This document shows positions 34,498 to 43,668 of a DNA stretch of 64,000 bases, piece after piece (positions within the stretch are counted from its first letter, which is position 1; each line of letters starts with the position of its first letter). Below the pieces are notes generated by a model. The model was not told the DNA's origin. It saw nothing but the letters and a program-made list of their open reading frames with translations, and did not search any database. The stretch covers positions 62,001 to 126,000 of the forward strand of contig JACRDT010000005.1 of assembly GCA_016212795.1 (NCBI GenBank), in the 5' to 3' direction. Both the position numbers and the translations under genes were made by a program. This DNA comes from Elusimicrobiota bacterium (GTDB lineage Bacteria > Elusimicrobiota > Elusimicrobia > UBA1565 > UBA9628).

Positions 34498-35784
34498 ATG
34501 GGAAAGGCCGAGGAGAACAAGACGCGCCAGCGCAAGCACGACGAAGTCCTGGTAGGCTCAGGCTCCTTCCGTATCGACCCCAAACGCGCGCTCGAGGTCC
34601 TGCGAGAGAGCCAGTTGGCCGTCAAGGAAAACGGGATGGCGCTGTGGGTGCGAGCCGCGGTCCTGCGAGGCGCCAAACGGGCGGACTTCGTTTTTTGGCC
34701 GTTCTCGATGACCATCCGCTTCGGCGGCAAGCCTTTGACGGCTGCGGAGATGAAGGATCCCTTCTCGGTGCTGTTGAGCGGAAGCTCGGCTGATCCCGCT
34801 TCCCGCTGGTTGGCGGTCGCCCTGGTCCATACCTCGATCCCGATGATGCGCCTCACGGTCGAGTCCGGGCCAGCGGACTCCCGAATGGTCATGGTCCTCG
34901 ACGATGATGGCTTCCATGCGGCGGAACCGGCCTCCCACAGCCCGTCCAGTTCCGCGGACACGGTCGTGAAAGCACGCTGGAAAGTGGAGGCCGACCTGGA
35001 GCGTTATCCCTTGAGCTCGAGCTGGGACGCGCTTGAACTCCGGTCCGCCCTCGAGCCTTGTCCCATGGCGGTGTGGACCCCGCAGAACGACCGCTTTTCC
35101 TACCTGATCGAGCCTGCTCAGCCGGACAAGCGGGGCGGCCTGCTCAAGGACGTGCACAAGGGAGGGCTTCGCATCCTTCTCAGACCGAGAGAAGTGCCTG
35201 GGATCGAGGTCCGCTTCTGCGTGGCGGGGGTCGCGGTCGAAGGCTCGGCCGCCATCCCGTTCCCGGTCCCGTGGAGCGCGTGGGTGGACGACCTGCAGCT
35301 CGAGCTCGACGCTTCCTTGAAGTCCGCGGTCCAAGGAGAGCGCTGGCACGCGGCGCTCAAGGCCGTGGAGGAGGCGGCCAGGGAACACTCGCTCGCGATG
35401 ATGGAGCGCCACGCACGGGTCATGCGGCTCGTCGGCGGTCTGCTGATGGCGAACCCGGGCCTGGTCCCAGAATGGAGACGCTTGAGAAGCCTCTCTCTGG
35501 CTTCATTGGCCGCTTGCTTCAAGAAAGATCGACGGACAGGCAGGTTGAGGCGTTTGTTCGGCGGCAAGCTTTCCGGGGATCGGCTCAGGATGCTCGAATG
35601 CGCCATGACATGCGTGCACCTCCATGAGCCCGCGGATGCCGTGTCAACTGATCCCGAGCGGAAAGGCCGTGATCCGCTCAAGACGGCGCTCTGGCGCGTG
35701 CCGCTCTATTTCGACAAGGAAGGGGAGCCTCGGTCCGTGGAAGACCTCTGTGATATGAAGAAGTCGTTTGGCCCGCCTTTGTAG
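34498..35784 (+). CDS. Unknown protein, 428 aa
   Basis: No family recognised. The ATG at 34498 follows TACAAT (34479-34484) by 13 nt; the long upstream extension of the frame has no coding character. There is no signal peptide or membrane segment. The protein has a basic N-terminus (MGKAEENKTRQRKHDE), then a mixed alpha/beta body, then a helical region (about 280-370) rich in Arg and Leu, ending in MKKSFGPPL. It lies at the edge of a decayed region with mobile-element remnants, and its lower GC bias compared with the housekeeping operons fits acquired DNA. Confidence 0.6.
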   Translation: MGKAEENKTRQRKHDEVLVGSGSFRIDPKRALEVLRESQLAVKENGMALWVRAAVLRGAKRADFVFWPFSMTIRFGGKPLTAAEMKDPFSVLLSGSSADPASRWLAVALVHTSIPMMRLTVESGPADSRMVMVLDDDGFHAAEPASHSPSSSADTVVKARWKVEADLERYPLSSSWDALELRSALEPCPMAVWTPQNDRFSYLIEPAQPDKRGGLLKDVHKGGLRILLRPREVPGIEVRFCVAGVAVEGSAAIPFPVPWSAWVDDLQLELDASLKSAVQGERWHAALKAVEEAAREHSLAMMERHARVMRLVGGLLMANPGLVPEWRRLRSLSLASLAACFKKDRRTGRLRRLFGGKLSGDRLRMLECAMTCVHLHEPADAVSTDPERKGRDPLKTALWRVPLYFDKEGEPRSVEDLCDMKKSFGPPL

Positions 35785-36035
35785 GGCGAGCCCCGCTGCC
35801 TCTGCCCGTGGCCATCGCAACCGCCTTCGTCCTGCCCTATTCGGTGACGATGAACCGCCTCTCCGTCCACCTGCTCCGGCTCAATCTGGGAGTGGCCCAC
35901 TCGCTGCGCGTCGTCTGGAACGTGCTGCGGGGAATTTACGGCTCGAAGCGCCGGCCAGTTCCGGCGGGAATTTGCCACGATTGCCCCTTGATGGCCCAAC
36001 CTTATTGACCGCGGCCATCGCCGTAGGGGGCAGCC
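35785..36035. other. Gene-poor stretch with no convincing feature
   Basis: A GTG-started frame (35808-36008, 66 codons) exists but shows no domain and no ribosome-binding site. GCGCCGGCCAGTTCC near 35950 resembles the inverted-repeat sequence at 36290 and 37013. Probably degenerate mobile DNA. Confidence 0.4.
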
Positions 36036-36338
36036 ATGATCGATGTCTTGTTGCTTGCGTTGGGCGCCTTGTCTCTAAACGTCTCCGCCGCGGGCTGGCC
36101 CGATCTGTCCCTTCCCGGTCCCGAGCAGGGCGGAGGCAAGGACGACGTGGCGGTGATCGTGGGGGTCGAGCGTTACGCCTTCGTCTCGCCGGTCCCGGGC
36201 GCCGCCCGGAACGCCTTGACGATTGGGATGCCGGTCAGCACGAAGCCGGGGCACCAAAAGGGCAATTTAGGAGCCGGTCAGAGCGCTGGAAAGTTCAGTT
36301 GGCCGGCGCCGGAAGGCCCTCAGCCGCTGATATTTTGA
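36036..36338 (+). pseudogene. Truncated caspase-like (C14) peptidase gene
   Basis: The first 68 residues match the start of secreted caspase-like proteins: a signal peptide (LLLALGALSLNVSAAG), then DDVAVIVGVERYAFVSPVPG and AARNA. Right after AARNA the frame runs into unrelated sequence and stops; the catalytic His and Cys regions are missing. Truncation coincides with repeat-bearing DNA (inverted repeat at 36290), so an insertion or deletion probably removed the rest. Confidence 0.65.
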
Positions 36339-36392
36339 CGGGAAATCTTGCCAGGGAAGCGCCCCTGGCCTGCATGGGGTCCCCTGCCCAAC

Positions 36393-36434
36393 CCGTGTTG
36401 AGGTGATATGCTGGAGCATATCACCTCAACACGG
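36393..36434. repeat. 42-bp perfect inverted repeat
   Basis: CCGTGTTGAGGTGATATGCT (36393-36412) and AGCATATCACCTCAACACGG (36415-36434) with a 2-bp centre. Same family as the repeat at 8798-8838. It lies 94 bp upstream of the transposase remnant. Confidence 0.85.
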
Positions 36435-36527
36435 ACCTAAAGGCCCCCTCACCATAGGGGCTTCCCAAATGAGCATCGCCTCGCTAAACTCCTGTTGGGA
36501 ATTCTTCGGACAGGAGGAGGCGAGGCG

Positions 36528-36887
36528 ATGGGACAACAAGTTACATCATTGCTGGGCAGCGAGGAAATAGGGATTACGTTCACGGACAAAGCCGTGACGC
36601 CTTGGGGCGGGATGGTCTTGTTCAGCGGGTTGGCACGGCAGGTAGGGTTGGAAGAAGCCCTGCGCACCAAGCTGGAAGGCGAGACCCTGGATCTGGACAG
36701 CTCGATCATGGAGCGTTGCCAAGCCACCACCCGCTGATTGCGACGCTGGGATTGCGTCCGTGGGTGGTCCATGCTTGGTTGAGGTCCGGAAACACGACGA
36801 GCGCACGCGGGGCGGAGGCGTTCCTGGAAGAGGCCTTGGCGCTGCTGCCCGAGAGCACCGTCATCCGGCAGCTTAGGGCTCGTTAAG
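36528..36887 (+). pseudogene. Broken IS1380-family transposase
   Basis: The first frame (36528-36737) gives a transposase N-terminus (GITFTDKAVTPWGGMVLFSG). A shifted frame continues with IATLGLRPWVVHAWLRSGN and AEAFLEEALALLPESTVIRQ, which belong further along an IS1380 transposase, and ends at 36887. Compared with the usual 430-480 residues, a large internal part and the C-terminal half including catalytic residues are missing. AGGAGG precedes the ATG. Confidence 0.7.
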
Positions 36888-37037
36888 AAACAAGTGACAC
36901 GCTTGGCCGGAGGCGATTTTGGCAGCCGAAGGCCAAGAGACAGGGGGTCGCTATCGAGGCAAAACCAGCCCAAAACCGTGGGCCAGAAAAATCCGACCCT
37001 TCCAGACCCCAAGCGCCGGCCAACTGAACTTTTCAGG

Positions 37038-38213
37038 TTAGCCTTTGACGCAGAGGACCTGCTTCAGGGTGGCCGTGACCTCGACGAGGTCCGCCTGGTT
37101 GGCGATCACCTCGTCGATGGACTTGTAGGCCTGGGGGATCTCGTCGAGGACGCCGGCGTCCTTGCGGCACTCGACGCCCCGGGTGGCCTCCTGGAGGTCG
37201 CTCACCTTGAAGCGCCTCTTGGCCTCGTGGCGCGACATCCGCCGGCCCGCGCCGTGGCTGGCTGAGTCGAACGCCTCGGCGCAGCCTTTGCCCACCACGA
37301 TGAAGGACTTCGTCCCCATCGAGCCCGGGATGATGCCGGGCTCCCCGGCCCCCGCCCGGACCGCGCCCTTGCGGGTGACGATGACCTCGCGCCCGAAGTG
37401 CCTCTCGCGGGACGCGTAGTTGTGGTGGCAGTTGATCTCGGCCTCGACCTGCAGCGGCCGGCCGCCATGCAGCATCCGGGCCAGATCCTCGAGGACGAGC
37501 TCCAGCATGAGCCGCCGGTTCTCGCGGGCGTAGTCCTGCGCCCACCCCAGGTCGTTCATGTACGCGTCGAAAGGCGCCGTCCCCTCCTCCAGGTGCGAAA
37601 GCGCCGGATCGGGAGGCCGCGCCCCGAGCTTGCGGCCGTAGGCCTTGGCCTCGGCGATGTGGAGGTCCGCCAGGCACTTGCCCACGTGGCGCGACCCGGA
37701 ATGGAGCATGACCCACACGCGCTCCTCCAGATCGACGCACAGCTCGATGAAGTGGTTCCCGCCGCCCAGGGTGCCTAGCTGGGTCATGGCCTTGTCCCAC
37801 AGGTGCTGGGCCTTGGCGTGCAGGCTCTTGAACCTCCTCCACCCTTCCCAGGCCTTGGCCGCCGGCGAGGCGTGGCGGTGGCTGTCGAACCCCGTGGGGA
37901 TGGAGCGCTCGATGGAGTGGCGGATGGCGGGCAGCCGGTCCTTCAGCGCACCGGCGTCCAGGGGAAGCTTGAGGGCCGCCATCCCGCACCCGATGTCGAC
38001 CCCGACGGCCGCCGGCATGACCGCCCGCTCGGTGGCCACGACCGCGCCGATGGTGGCGCCGATGCCCGCGTGGACGTCGGCCATGGCGGCCACGTGGTGG
38101 AAGACGAACGGCAGGGAGGCCACGTTCCTGAGCTGGCGCAGCGATTCCGGGTCGGCGTCGTCGGTCCAGATCTTGACGGGCACCCGGCCCTCCAAGACCT
38201 GCTTGATGGGCAT
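37038..38213 (-). CDS. rtcB: RtcB-family RNA ligase
   Basis: 391 aa. Metal- and GMP-binding motifs are visible: MADVHAGIGATIG, GVDIGCGM, LGTLGGGNHFIE, HSGSRH and SHGAGRRMSR (the guanylylated His region), and a C-terminal CRKDAGVLDE-AYKSIDEV block. RtcB joins 2',3'-cyclic-phosphate or 3'-phosphate RNA ends to 5'-OH ends in tRNA splicing or RNA repair. There is no rtcA or archease gene in the window. It is last in the run of co-directional genes from rpsF, 3 nt after the WD40/TPR gene. Confidence 0.95.
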   Translation of the reverse strand: MPIKQVLEGRVPVKIWTDDADPESLRQLRNVASLPFVFHHVAAMADVHAGIGATIGAVVATERAVMPAAVGVDIGCGMAALKLPLDAGALKDRLPAIRHSIERSIPTGFDSHRHASPAAKAWEGWRRFKSLHAKAQHLWDKAMTQLGTLGGGNHFIELCVDLEERVWVMLHSGSRHVGKCLADLHIAEAKAYGRKLGARPPDPALSHLEEGTAPFDAYMNDLGWAQDYARENRRLMLELVLEDLARMLHGGRPLQVEAEINCHHNYASRERHFGREVIVTRKGAVRAGAGEPGIIPGSMGTKSFIVVGKGCAEAFDSASHGAGRRMSRHEAKRRFKVSDLQEATRGVECRKDAGVLDEIPQAYKSIDEVIANQADLVEVTATLKQVLCVKG

Positions 38214-38216
38214 GGG

Positions 38217-39836
38217 CTACGCGGCCTTTTCCTCGGCTTCCGCCTCGGCCCGGGCCGCTTTCATCTTCCGCCACTGCCTCAGCCCCGCCGCCAGGATGAT
38301 GACGGCCGCCGCCAGCGCCGTGCCGCGGGTCGCCCTCCGGCGGGACCGGGCCTTCTCGGCCTCGGCGGCGAGCGCCGCGGCGGCCTCGTCGCGCAGGACC
38401 TTGGCCTGGGCCATCTCGATGCGGCCCAGGGCGAGCTCGCTCTCGGCGACCGCGGTCTTGAACTGGCCGGCGGCCAGGGCCGCGGAGGCGGCGTCCATGT
38501 GCCGCTGATACTCGTCGAAGCGGTCCAGCAGCCCCCGGGTCTCGACGCGGCGGTCGACGCCCCTGTTGTTCAAGGGCGACTCGGAGAGCCCCTCGCGCAG
38601 GGCGTCCCGCGCCTGCGGGAACCGGCCGAGCTCCAGCAGGCTGCGGCCGAGGTAGTGATACCACGCCTCGTTGCGGGAGCGCGCCACCACTTTCTGCAAG
38701 GTCTCGGCCGCCTTGTCGAACCGCCCCAGCTCGTAGTAGACGGAGCCGAGCCAATTGAGGTGCTCCAGGTTGTCCGGCCTGCAGGCGACGGCTTCCTCCA
38801 TCTGCTGGCGAGCCTCCTCGCGCTGCCCGGCCTCGAGGAGCCTCCTGCCGGCGGCGAACTTCGCGGCGCAGGCCAGCTCCCCGAGCACGTCCCACACCTT
38901 GATCGTCTTGTCCTCGCTGGCCGAGAGCGCCGTCTTGCCGTCCGGCGGAAAGACGACGGCCGTGACGGGGCCCTGGTGGGACCTCCAGGCGGCGACCAGC
39001 GCCATCCCCGCGACGTCCCAGAGCCTCACGGTCTGGTCGTCCCCGCCGGAGAGCGCGAGCCTGCCGTCGGGCGACACGGCGATGGAGCGGATCCTCCCTC
39101 CCCCGCTCTCGGCGACGGAGCGCTCCTTGGCCGTGGCGAGGTCCCATCTCAGGAGGCTGCCGTTCGCGCAGCCCGACAGCGCGTTCTTGCCGTCCGGGAG
39201 GATGACCGTCTGGAAGCACTGGCCCAGAGAGTAGACGTCGCACGGGGGAGTGACGTCCCGGCCTCCCGCCGCCACGTCGCAGACCCTGACCGTGCCGTCG
39301 TCGCTGCCGAACGCCACGACCCTCCCGTCGTTGGAGAAGGCCGCCGAGACGACGGCCGCGTTCTCGCGCTTCTTCCACGCCACGATCGCCTCGCCGTCGG
39401 ACACCTTCCAGATCCTGCGCAGGGCATCCCTTCCCCCCGTCGCCACGGACCGGCCGCCCGGGGCCAGTGCGAACGCCGTGACGGGGCCGTTGTGGGCCCC
39501 CCACTGGGCCGACTCGACGCCGGGCAGCTGCCAGACCCGCACCATCCCGTCCGCCCCCCCGGTGACGGCGCGCTTGCCGTCGGGCATGAAAGCCCCCGAG
39601 AGGATGCCGGCTTCGCTCCCCGGCCAGGAGAAGAGGTTCCCGCCCGTGGCGAGGTCCCACAGGATCAGGGAGCCGTCCGAGCCGCCCGACAACGCGGTCT
39701 TGCCGTCCAGCGCGACGGCCAGGCTCAGCACGGGACGGCCGTGCCCGCTCCAGGTCGCCAACTCCTGGGCCTCGGCGCGGCAGGACCAGGCGATGACGAG
39801 CAGCGCCAGTCCGGCCCGCGCCGAGAGCGGCGTCAC
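38217..39836 (-). CDS. Secreted WD40-TPR protein with C-terminal membrane anchor
   Basis: 539 aa. A signal peptide (ALLVIAWSCRAEA) is followed by about seven WD40-type blades (about 27-330, repeating PDGK-A-SGG-DG--RVWD), tetratricopeptide repeats (about 345-445, for example LNWLGSVYYELGRFDKAAE), an Ala/Glu coiled segment and a hydrophobic helix near 505-520 (GTALAAAVIILAAGL) with a short charged tail. Probably an envelope scaffold that binds other proteins. Starts with GTG overlapping the stop of the PIN/TRAM gene (GTGA). No specific partner known. Confidence 0.8.
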   Translation of the reverse strand: MTPLSARAGLALLVIAWSCRAEAQELATWSGHGRPVLSLAVALDGKTALSGGSDGSLILWDLATGGNLFSWPGSEAGILSGAFMPDGKRAVTGGADGMVRVWQLPGVESAQWGAHNGPVTAFALAPGGRSVATGGRDALRRIWKVSDGEAIVAWKKRENAAVVSAAFSNDGRVVAFGSDDGTVRVCDVAAGGRDVTPPCDVYSLGQCFQTVILPDGKNALSGCANGSLLRWDLATAKERSVAESGGGRIRSIAVSPDGRLALSGGDDQTVRLWDVAGMALVAAWRSHQGPVTAVVFPPDGKTALSASEDKTIKVWDVLGELACAAKFAAGRRLLEAGQREEARQQMEEAVACRPDNLEHLNWLGSVYYELGRFDKAAETLQKVVARSRNEAWYHYLGRSLLELGRFPQARDALREGLSESPLNNRGVDRRVETRGLLDRFDEYQRHMDAASAALAAGQFKTAVAESELALGRIEMAQAKVLRDEAAAALAAEAEKARSRRRATRGTALAAAVIILAAGLRQWRKMKAARAEAEAEEKAA

Positions 39837-40819
39837 ACCTTCTCCCCCTTGGCTTTCGCGAAGATCATGCGCCCGGCGGACGTCTGCAGGATCGAGGTCA
39901 CCCCGACCTCCATCCGCTTGCCGATGTGGCGCCGGCCGTCCTCCACCACGACCATGGTGCCGTCGTCGAGGTACCCGATGCCCTGCTCGCGCTCCTTGCC
40001 CTCCTTCATGACGAAGACGCTCATGGCCTCCCCCGGCAGGACGACGGGCTTGAGCGCGAGCGAGAGGTCGTTGACGTTGAGGCAGACGACGCCCTCGAGA
40101 GCGGCGATCTTGTTGAGGTTGAAGTCGGTGGTCAGGACCCGGCCGCCGAGGTCCTTGGCCAGCCTCACGACCCGCCCGTCCACGTCGGGGATCTCCGGGT
40201 ACTCCTTGTCGACGATCCTGACGGGGATGTCGGGGCTCTCCTGGAGCCGCGAGAGGATGTCGAGGCCGCGCCTGCCCCTGGCCCGCTTGAGGGCGTCTGG
40301 GCTGTCGGCCAGGCCGTGGAGCTCCTGCAGCACGAAGCGCCCGACGACCAGCGTCCCGGTCAGGAACTTGGTCTCGCAGATGTCCATCACCCGGCCGTCG
40401 ATGATGGCGCTCGTGTCGATGACCTTGAACTCCGCGCCGCGGCGCCGGCTCATCTTCAGGATGTCCTTGTCGAGCTCGTCGAGCTCCGGCAGCTTCTTGA
40501 CGGCGACGATCAAGCCCAGGAGCGCCAGGGCGAAGTAGCGCAGGACGGCGTACTTGTCCCAGGCCTTGTTGACCGCCTCGTTGGCCGCCTGGTAGACGAC
40601 GTAGTCGACGAGCTTCGCCAGGACGATCCCGCCCGCAGCGCCCAGCACCCCCGAAACCGCGGTCAGGAGGTTCACCTTCTCGACGAGCACCTCCACCGCC
40701 ACGATGGCCAGGCCGACCAGCAGCCCCAGCGCGATGCCCCGGGCGCTGGGGTTGATCTGCGTGTAGACCAGCGCGGGACAGACGATCACGACGACACTCC
40801 TGAATAGCCAGATGCCCAT
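39833..40819 (-). CDS. PIN/TRAM-domain membrane protein (YacL-like)
   Basis: 328 aa. Three or four N-terminal hydrophobic helices (about 5-120), then a PIN nuclease fold beginning VIDTSAIIDGR with acidic residues in LPELDELDKD and LTTDFNLNK, and a C-terminal TRAM domain (GIGYLDDGTMVVVEDGRRHIG). This is the widespread PIN-TRAM (YacL/Rv3587-type) architecture: a membrane-anchored putative RNase of unknown target. It sits 4 nt downstream of radA, a frequent bacterial pairing. Confidence 0.9.
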   Translation of the reverse strand: MGIWLFRSVVVIVCPALVYTQINPSARGIALGLLVGLAIVAVEVLVEKVNLLTAVSGVLGAAGGIVLAKLVDYVVYQAANEAVNKAWDKYAVLRYFALALLGLIVAVKKLPELDELDKDILKMSRRRGAEFKVIDTSAIIDGRVMDICETKFLTGTLVVGRFVLQELHGLADSPDALKRARGRRGLDILSRLQESPDIPVRIVDKEYPEIPDVDGRVVRLAKDLGGRVLTTDFNLNKIAALEGVVCLNVNDLSLALKPVVLPGEAMSVFVMKEGKEREQGIGYLDDGTMVVVEDGRRHIGKRMEVGVTSILQTSAGRMIFAKAKGEKV

Positions 40820-40823
40820 GGTA

Positions 40824-42257
40824 TCAGCCCGGCAAGGTCCGCCGGCCGGGCTCTCCTTTCATTGTAGATTTTTTCGAACCCGCCACCCACCCCGCCGCCT
40901 CCTGGATGCTCCCTACCGCGATGACGTCGAGTCCCGCCGCGCCGGCGCTCCCGGAAGACCTCTTCGGGACGAGAGCCCGCTTGAACCCGGCCTTCGATGC
41001 CTCCCTCAGCCGGCCCGCCAGCGACGGCGCCCGCCCGATCTCGCCGAGCAGGCCCACCTCCCCGATGAACACGGTGTCGGCCGGCAGGGCGAGGTCGCGC
41101 TCGGAGCTCAAGACGGCCATGCACGCCGCCAGATCCAGGGAGGGGTCGCTCATCTTGAGGCCCCCGGCGAGGCTCACGAAGACGTCCTTGTCCTCGAGCC
41201 TGATCCTCAGGTGCTTCTCCATCGCCGCCAGCAGCATCAGCACGCGGTTGAGGTCGAACCCCGTGGCGGTCCGGCGCGGCAGGGGGTAATGGGTCGTCAC
41301 GACCAACGACTGGGCCTCGACCAGGATGGGGCGCGACCCTTCCAGGGAGACCGAGATGGCCCTGCCGCACGTCCTCGCCCCGGCCTCCTCCAGGAACAGG
41401 TCCGCCGCCTGGGCGACCTCCCGGAGGCCCTTCTCGCCCATCTCGAAGAGCCCGATCTCGTCCGTCGGCCCGAAGCGGTTCTTGCTGGCGCGCAGCACCC
41501 GGAGCAGGTCGTGGCGCTCGGTGTCGAAGTAGAGCACGGTGTCGACGATGTGCTCCAGGAGCTTGGGCCCCGCCAGGGACCCCTCCTTGGTGACGTGCCC
41601 CAGGAGGAAGACCACGGCGCCGCGGCTCTTGGCGGTCCTCAGGAGCTCCGCGGCGCATTCGCGGACCTGGGTGACGGACCCGGCCGTGCCCGGCCACTCG
41701 GGGTGGTGGACGGTCTGCACGGAATCGAGCACCACCAGCCCGGGCTTGAGGGACTCGATGGCGTCGAGGATGCGGCCGAGGTTGGTCTCGGAGAGGAGCA
41801 CGATGCCGCCCCCGCCCACGCCCAGACGGCGCGCCCGGCCCGCGATCTGCCGCAGGGACTCCTCCCCCGAGACATAGAGGGTCTTGAGCCCAGAGCTGAG
41901 CGCCGCGGCCGCCTGCAGCATGAGGGTGGACTTGCCGATGCCCGGGGGGCCGGCCAGGAGCACGACCTGCCCGCACACGACGCCGCCTCCCAGGAGCCTG
42001 TCGAACTCGCCGATGCCGGTCGCGGACCTCGCCGTCGTCTCGACCTCCCCGGCCAGGTCGCCCAAGGGCGTGGGCGCCGACGAGAACTCGGCCAAGGACC
42101 TAGACGGCGCCGCGGCCGGTCCGAGCTCCTGGACCTCCTCGGCCATCGAGTTCCAGGCCGAGCATTCGGGGCATTGCCCCAGGGGCTTGGGGGCGCTGTA
42201 GCCGCATTCCTGGCATCGATACTGCAGCCGGCTTCGACGGCTGCCGGGCTGTTTCAT
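40824..42257 (-). CDS. radA: DNA repair protein RadA (Sms)
   Basis: 477 aa. N-terminal C4 zinc finger (YRCQECGY and GQCPECSAW), RecA-like core with Walker A GPPGIGKST, the RadA-specific SKNRFGPTDEIGLFEM motif, and a C-terminal Lon-protease-like domain (GLLGEIGRAPSLAGRLREA). RadA promotes branch migration in recombination. In the middle of the long minus-strand run, 14 nt after mlaD. Confidence 0.95.
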   Translation of the reverse strand: MKQPGSRRSRLQYRCQECGYSAPKPLGQCPECSAWNSMAEEVQELGPAAAPSRSLAEFSSAPTPLGDLAGEVETTARSATGIGEFDRLLGGGVVCGQVVLLAGPPGIGKSTLMLQAAAALSSGLKTLYVSGEESLRQIAGRARRLGVGGGGIVLLSETNLGRILDAIESLKPGLVVLDSVQTVHHPEWPGTAGSVTQVRECAAELLRTAKSRGAVVFLLGHVTKEGSLAGPKLLEHIVDTVLYFDTERHDLLRVLRASKNRFGPTDEIGLFEMGEKGLREVAQAADLFLEEAGARTCGRAISVSLEGSRPILVEAQSLVVTTHYPLPRRTATGFDLNRVLMLLAAMEKHLRIRLEDKDVFVSLAGGLKMSDPSLDLAACMAVLSSERDLALPADTVFIGEVGLLGEIGRAPSLAGRLREASKAGFKRALVPKRSSGSAGAAGLDVIAVGSIQEAAGWVAGSKKSTMKGEPGRRTLPG

Positions 42258-42271
42258 TTGGCTTGCGACGG

Positions 42272-43603
42272 CTATTTCGATTTGGATCGTCCCTTCGTTC
42301 CGGCCGCGCCGAAGGACACCATGCCGAAGAGATAGGCGACGTCCTTGTCCTCGAAGGTGACGTTGGCCCAGGTCTGCCAGCGCCTGATCTCCGCGACGTC
42401 CTCGAGCCGCCCCCCGATGCCGAAGAACTTGTTGATCCTGGCCATCAGGCCGATGTCGTAGACCGGGCTGTCGAAGCGGCGGCTCTCGATGACGCGGTTG
42501 CGGCCGAAATCGTAGGCCTGGGCCGTCAGGCTGAACTTCTTGCCGATGGGGTCCTTGTAGAACGGGGTGACGCTCACCCGCGCGCCCCCGCCGGAGCGGA
42601 TGACCCCGACGCCGACGTCGAACGGCCCCCGCTCCCAGCCCAGGAGGGCGTCCACCTTGTTGGCCCTGGAGTAGTCGTTGTCGACCTCCTTGGCGTCGGA
42701 GTCGTTGCCGAGGTTGGAGCCCCCGATGTAGTAGTAGCGCCCCTCGCGCGGCGAGATCTTGAGCCCGATGTCGGAGCGGGCGGCGCGGGCCTGGTGCTCG
42801 TAGCGCCAGTCGTAGTTCCAGCTCACCTGGAACTGGGTCATCCTGCCCAGGACGTCCTTGGCGGTCCCGGCCATCTCCTTGACGTTGGCGACGGTCTCCT
42901 TGACGTCCTCCTTGACCTTGGGGTCGTTCATGAGGGCGCCCACGGCGCCCTTGTCCGTGGAGAGGCTCGCCATCACCTGGTTGCTCTTGGCCAGGAGGTC
43001 GTCGAGCTTCTGCGTGATGGCGTCCGTGCGCGCCATGGCCTTGGAGAGGTTGGGGCGCGAGGTCTCGATGAGCTCGTTGAGGTTCCCGGTGAGGTCGCGC
43101 AGGTTCGCCACCGTGTCGTTGAGGTTGCGGGCCAGGGTCCCCGGCTTGGCCGAGGCGCTGTTGAGCGAGGCCATCAGGTCGTCCATGCCGCGCAAGGCGT
43201 TGGTCATGGCCTTGTCGAGGGGTACGGGGTCGACGCCGAGGACGGTCGTGCCGTCCGGGATGGCCGCGGCCTTTGGGTCGCCCTGGGTGATCTCCAGGAA
43301 CTTCGAGCCGATGATGCCCGTGATGCCGACCGTGAAGGAGGCTCCCTCGTACACGTCGATCCCCTTGCGGATCTTGGCCGTCACCACCACGCGGTTGCCT
43401 TTCAGGTCGATGCCCTTGACCTGGCCGACCTCGTAGCCCGAGAGCTTGATCGGCGCGTTGTTGGAGAGCCCGGCCACGTCCCCGAACTTGACGAAGATGG
43501 TGTACCGGTTCTCCAGGGTGAAATCGCCCAGGAGGAAGATGGCGACGGCCATCAGGAGCAGCCCGACCATGACGAAAGCGCCGACCTTGGCTTCGGTGCT
43601 CAA
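42272..43603 (-). CDS. mlaD: MlaD-like MCE protein with C-terminal beta-rich domain
   Basis: 443 aa. N-terminal membrane helix (AFVMVGLLLMAVAIFLL), MCE domain (about 36-115, with SGYEVGQVKGIDL and GIIGSKFLEI), a long helical region (about 130-265), and then about 170 residues of beta-strand pattern (KISPREGRYYYIGGS, GGGARVSVTPFY, DSPVYDIGLMARINKF). The last part looks like an outer-membrane-barrel-type domain and is absent from E. coli MlaD. It should bind phospholipid and bridge inner and outer membranes with MlaE/F. Start is TTG, directly after the hairpin repeat that provides GGGGAGG at Shine-Dalgarno distance. Confidence 0.88.
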   Translation of the reverse strand: MSTEAKVGAFVMVGLLLMAVAIFLLGDFTLENRYTIFVKFGDVAGLSNNAPIKLSGYEVGQVKGIDLKGNRVVVTAKIRKGIDVYEGASFTVGITGIIGSKFLEITQGDPKAAAIPDGTTVLGVDPVPLDKAMTNALRGMDDLMASLNSASAKPGTLARNLNDTVANLRDLTGNLNELIETSRPNLSKAMARTDAITQKLDDLLAKSNQVMASLSTDKGAVGALMNDPKVKEDVKETVANVKEMAGTAKDVLGRMTQFQVSWNYDWRYEHQARAARSDIGLKISPREGRYYYIGGSNLGNDSDAKEVDNDYSRANKVDALLGWERGPFDVGVGVIRSGGGARVSVTPFYKDPIGKKFSLTAQAYDFGRNRVIESRRFDSPVYDIGLMARINKFFGIGGRLEDVAEIRRWQTWANVTFEDKDVAYLFGMVSFGAAGTKGRSKSK

Positions 43604-43604
43604 G

Positions 43605-43668
43605 TCACTCGCCTCCCCCGCGGGGAGGCGAGTAGCGTGGGGGCTTACCGCCGTCTCGCCGTTTCATC
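43605..43668 (-). repeat. GATGAAAC hairpin repeat between mlaF and mlaD
   Basis: The stem ACTCGCCTCCCC/GGGGAGGCGAGT (43607-43633) ends 4-8 nt before the mlaD TTG. On its other side the GATGAAACGGCG part is read as the last codons of mlaF (DETARRR). So one copy contributes both the 3' coding end of one gene and the ribosome-binding region of the next. Confidence 0.75.

Larger units (their letters stand above)
36290..37032. mobile_element. Segment bounded by 20-bp perfect inverted repeats
   Basis: AAAGTTCAGTTGGCCGGCGC (36290-36309) is the exact reverse complement of GCGCCGGCCAACTGAACTTT (37013-37032). The interval of about 743 bp contains a broken IS1380-type transposase and a 42-bp inverted repeat. 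The right repeat abuts the rtcB stop. The repeats do not look like IS1380 ends and may belong to a different, lost element. Confidence 0.55.

Noticed and set aside
35808..36008. 66-codon GTG-started frame in the decayed patch
   Set aside because: No domain, no Shine-Dalgarno or -10 at a useful distance, and it lies in DNA with repeat remnants.
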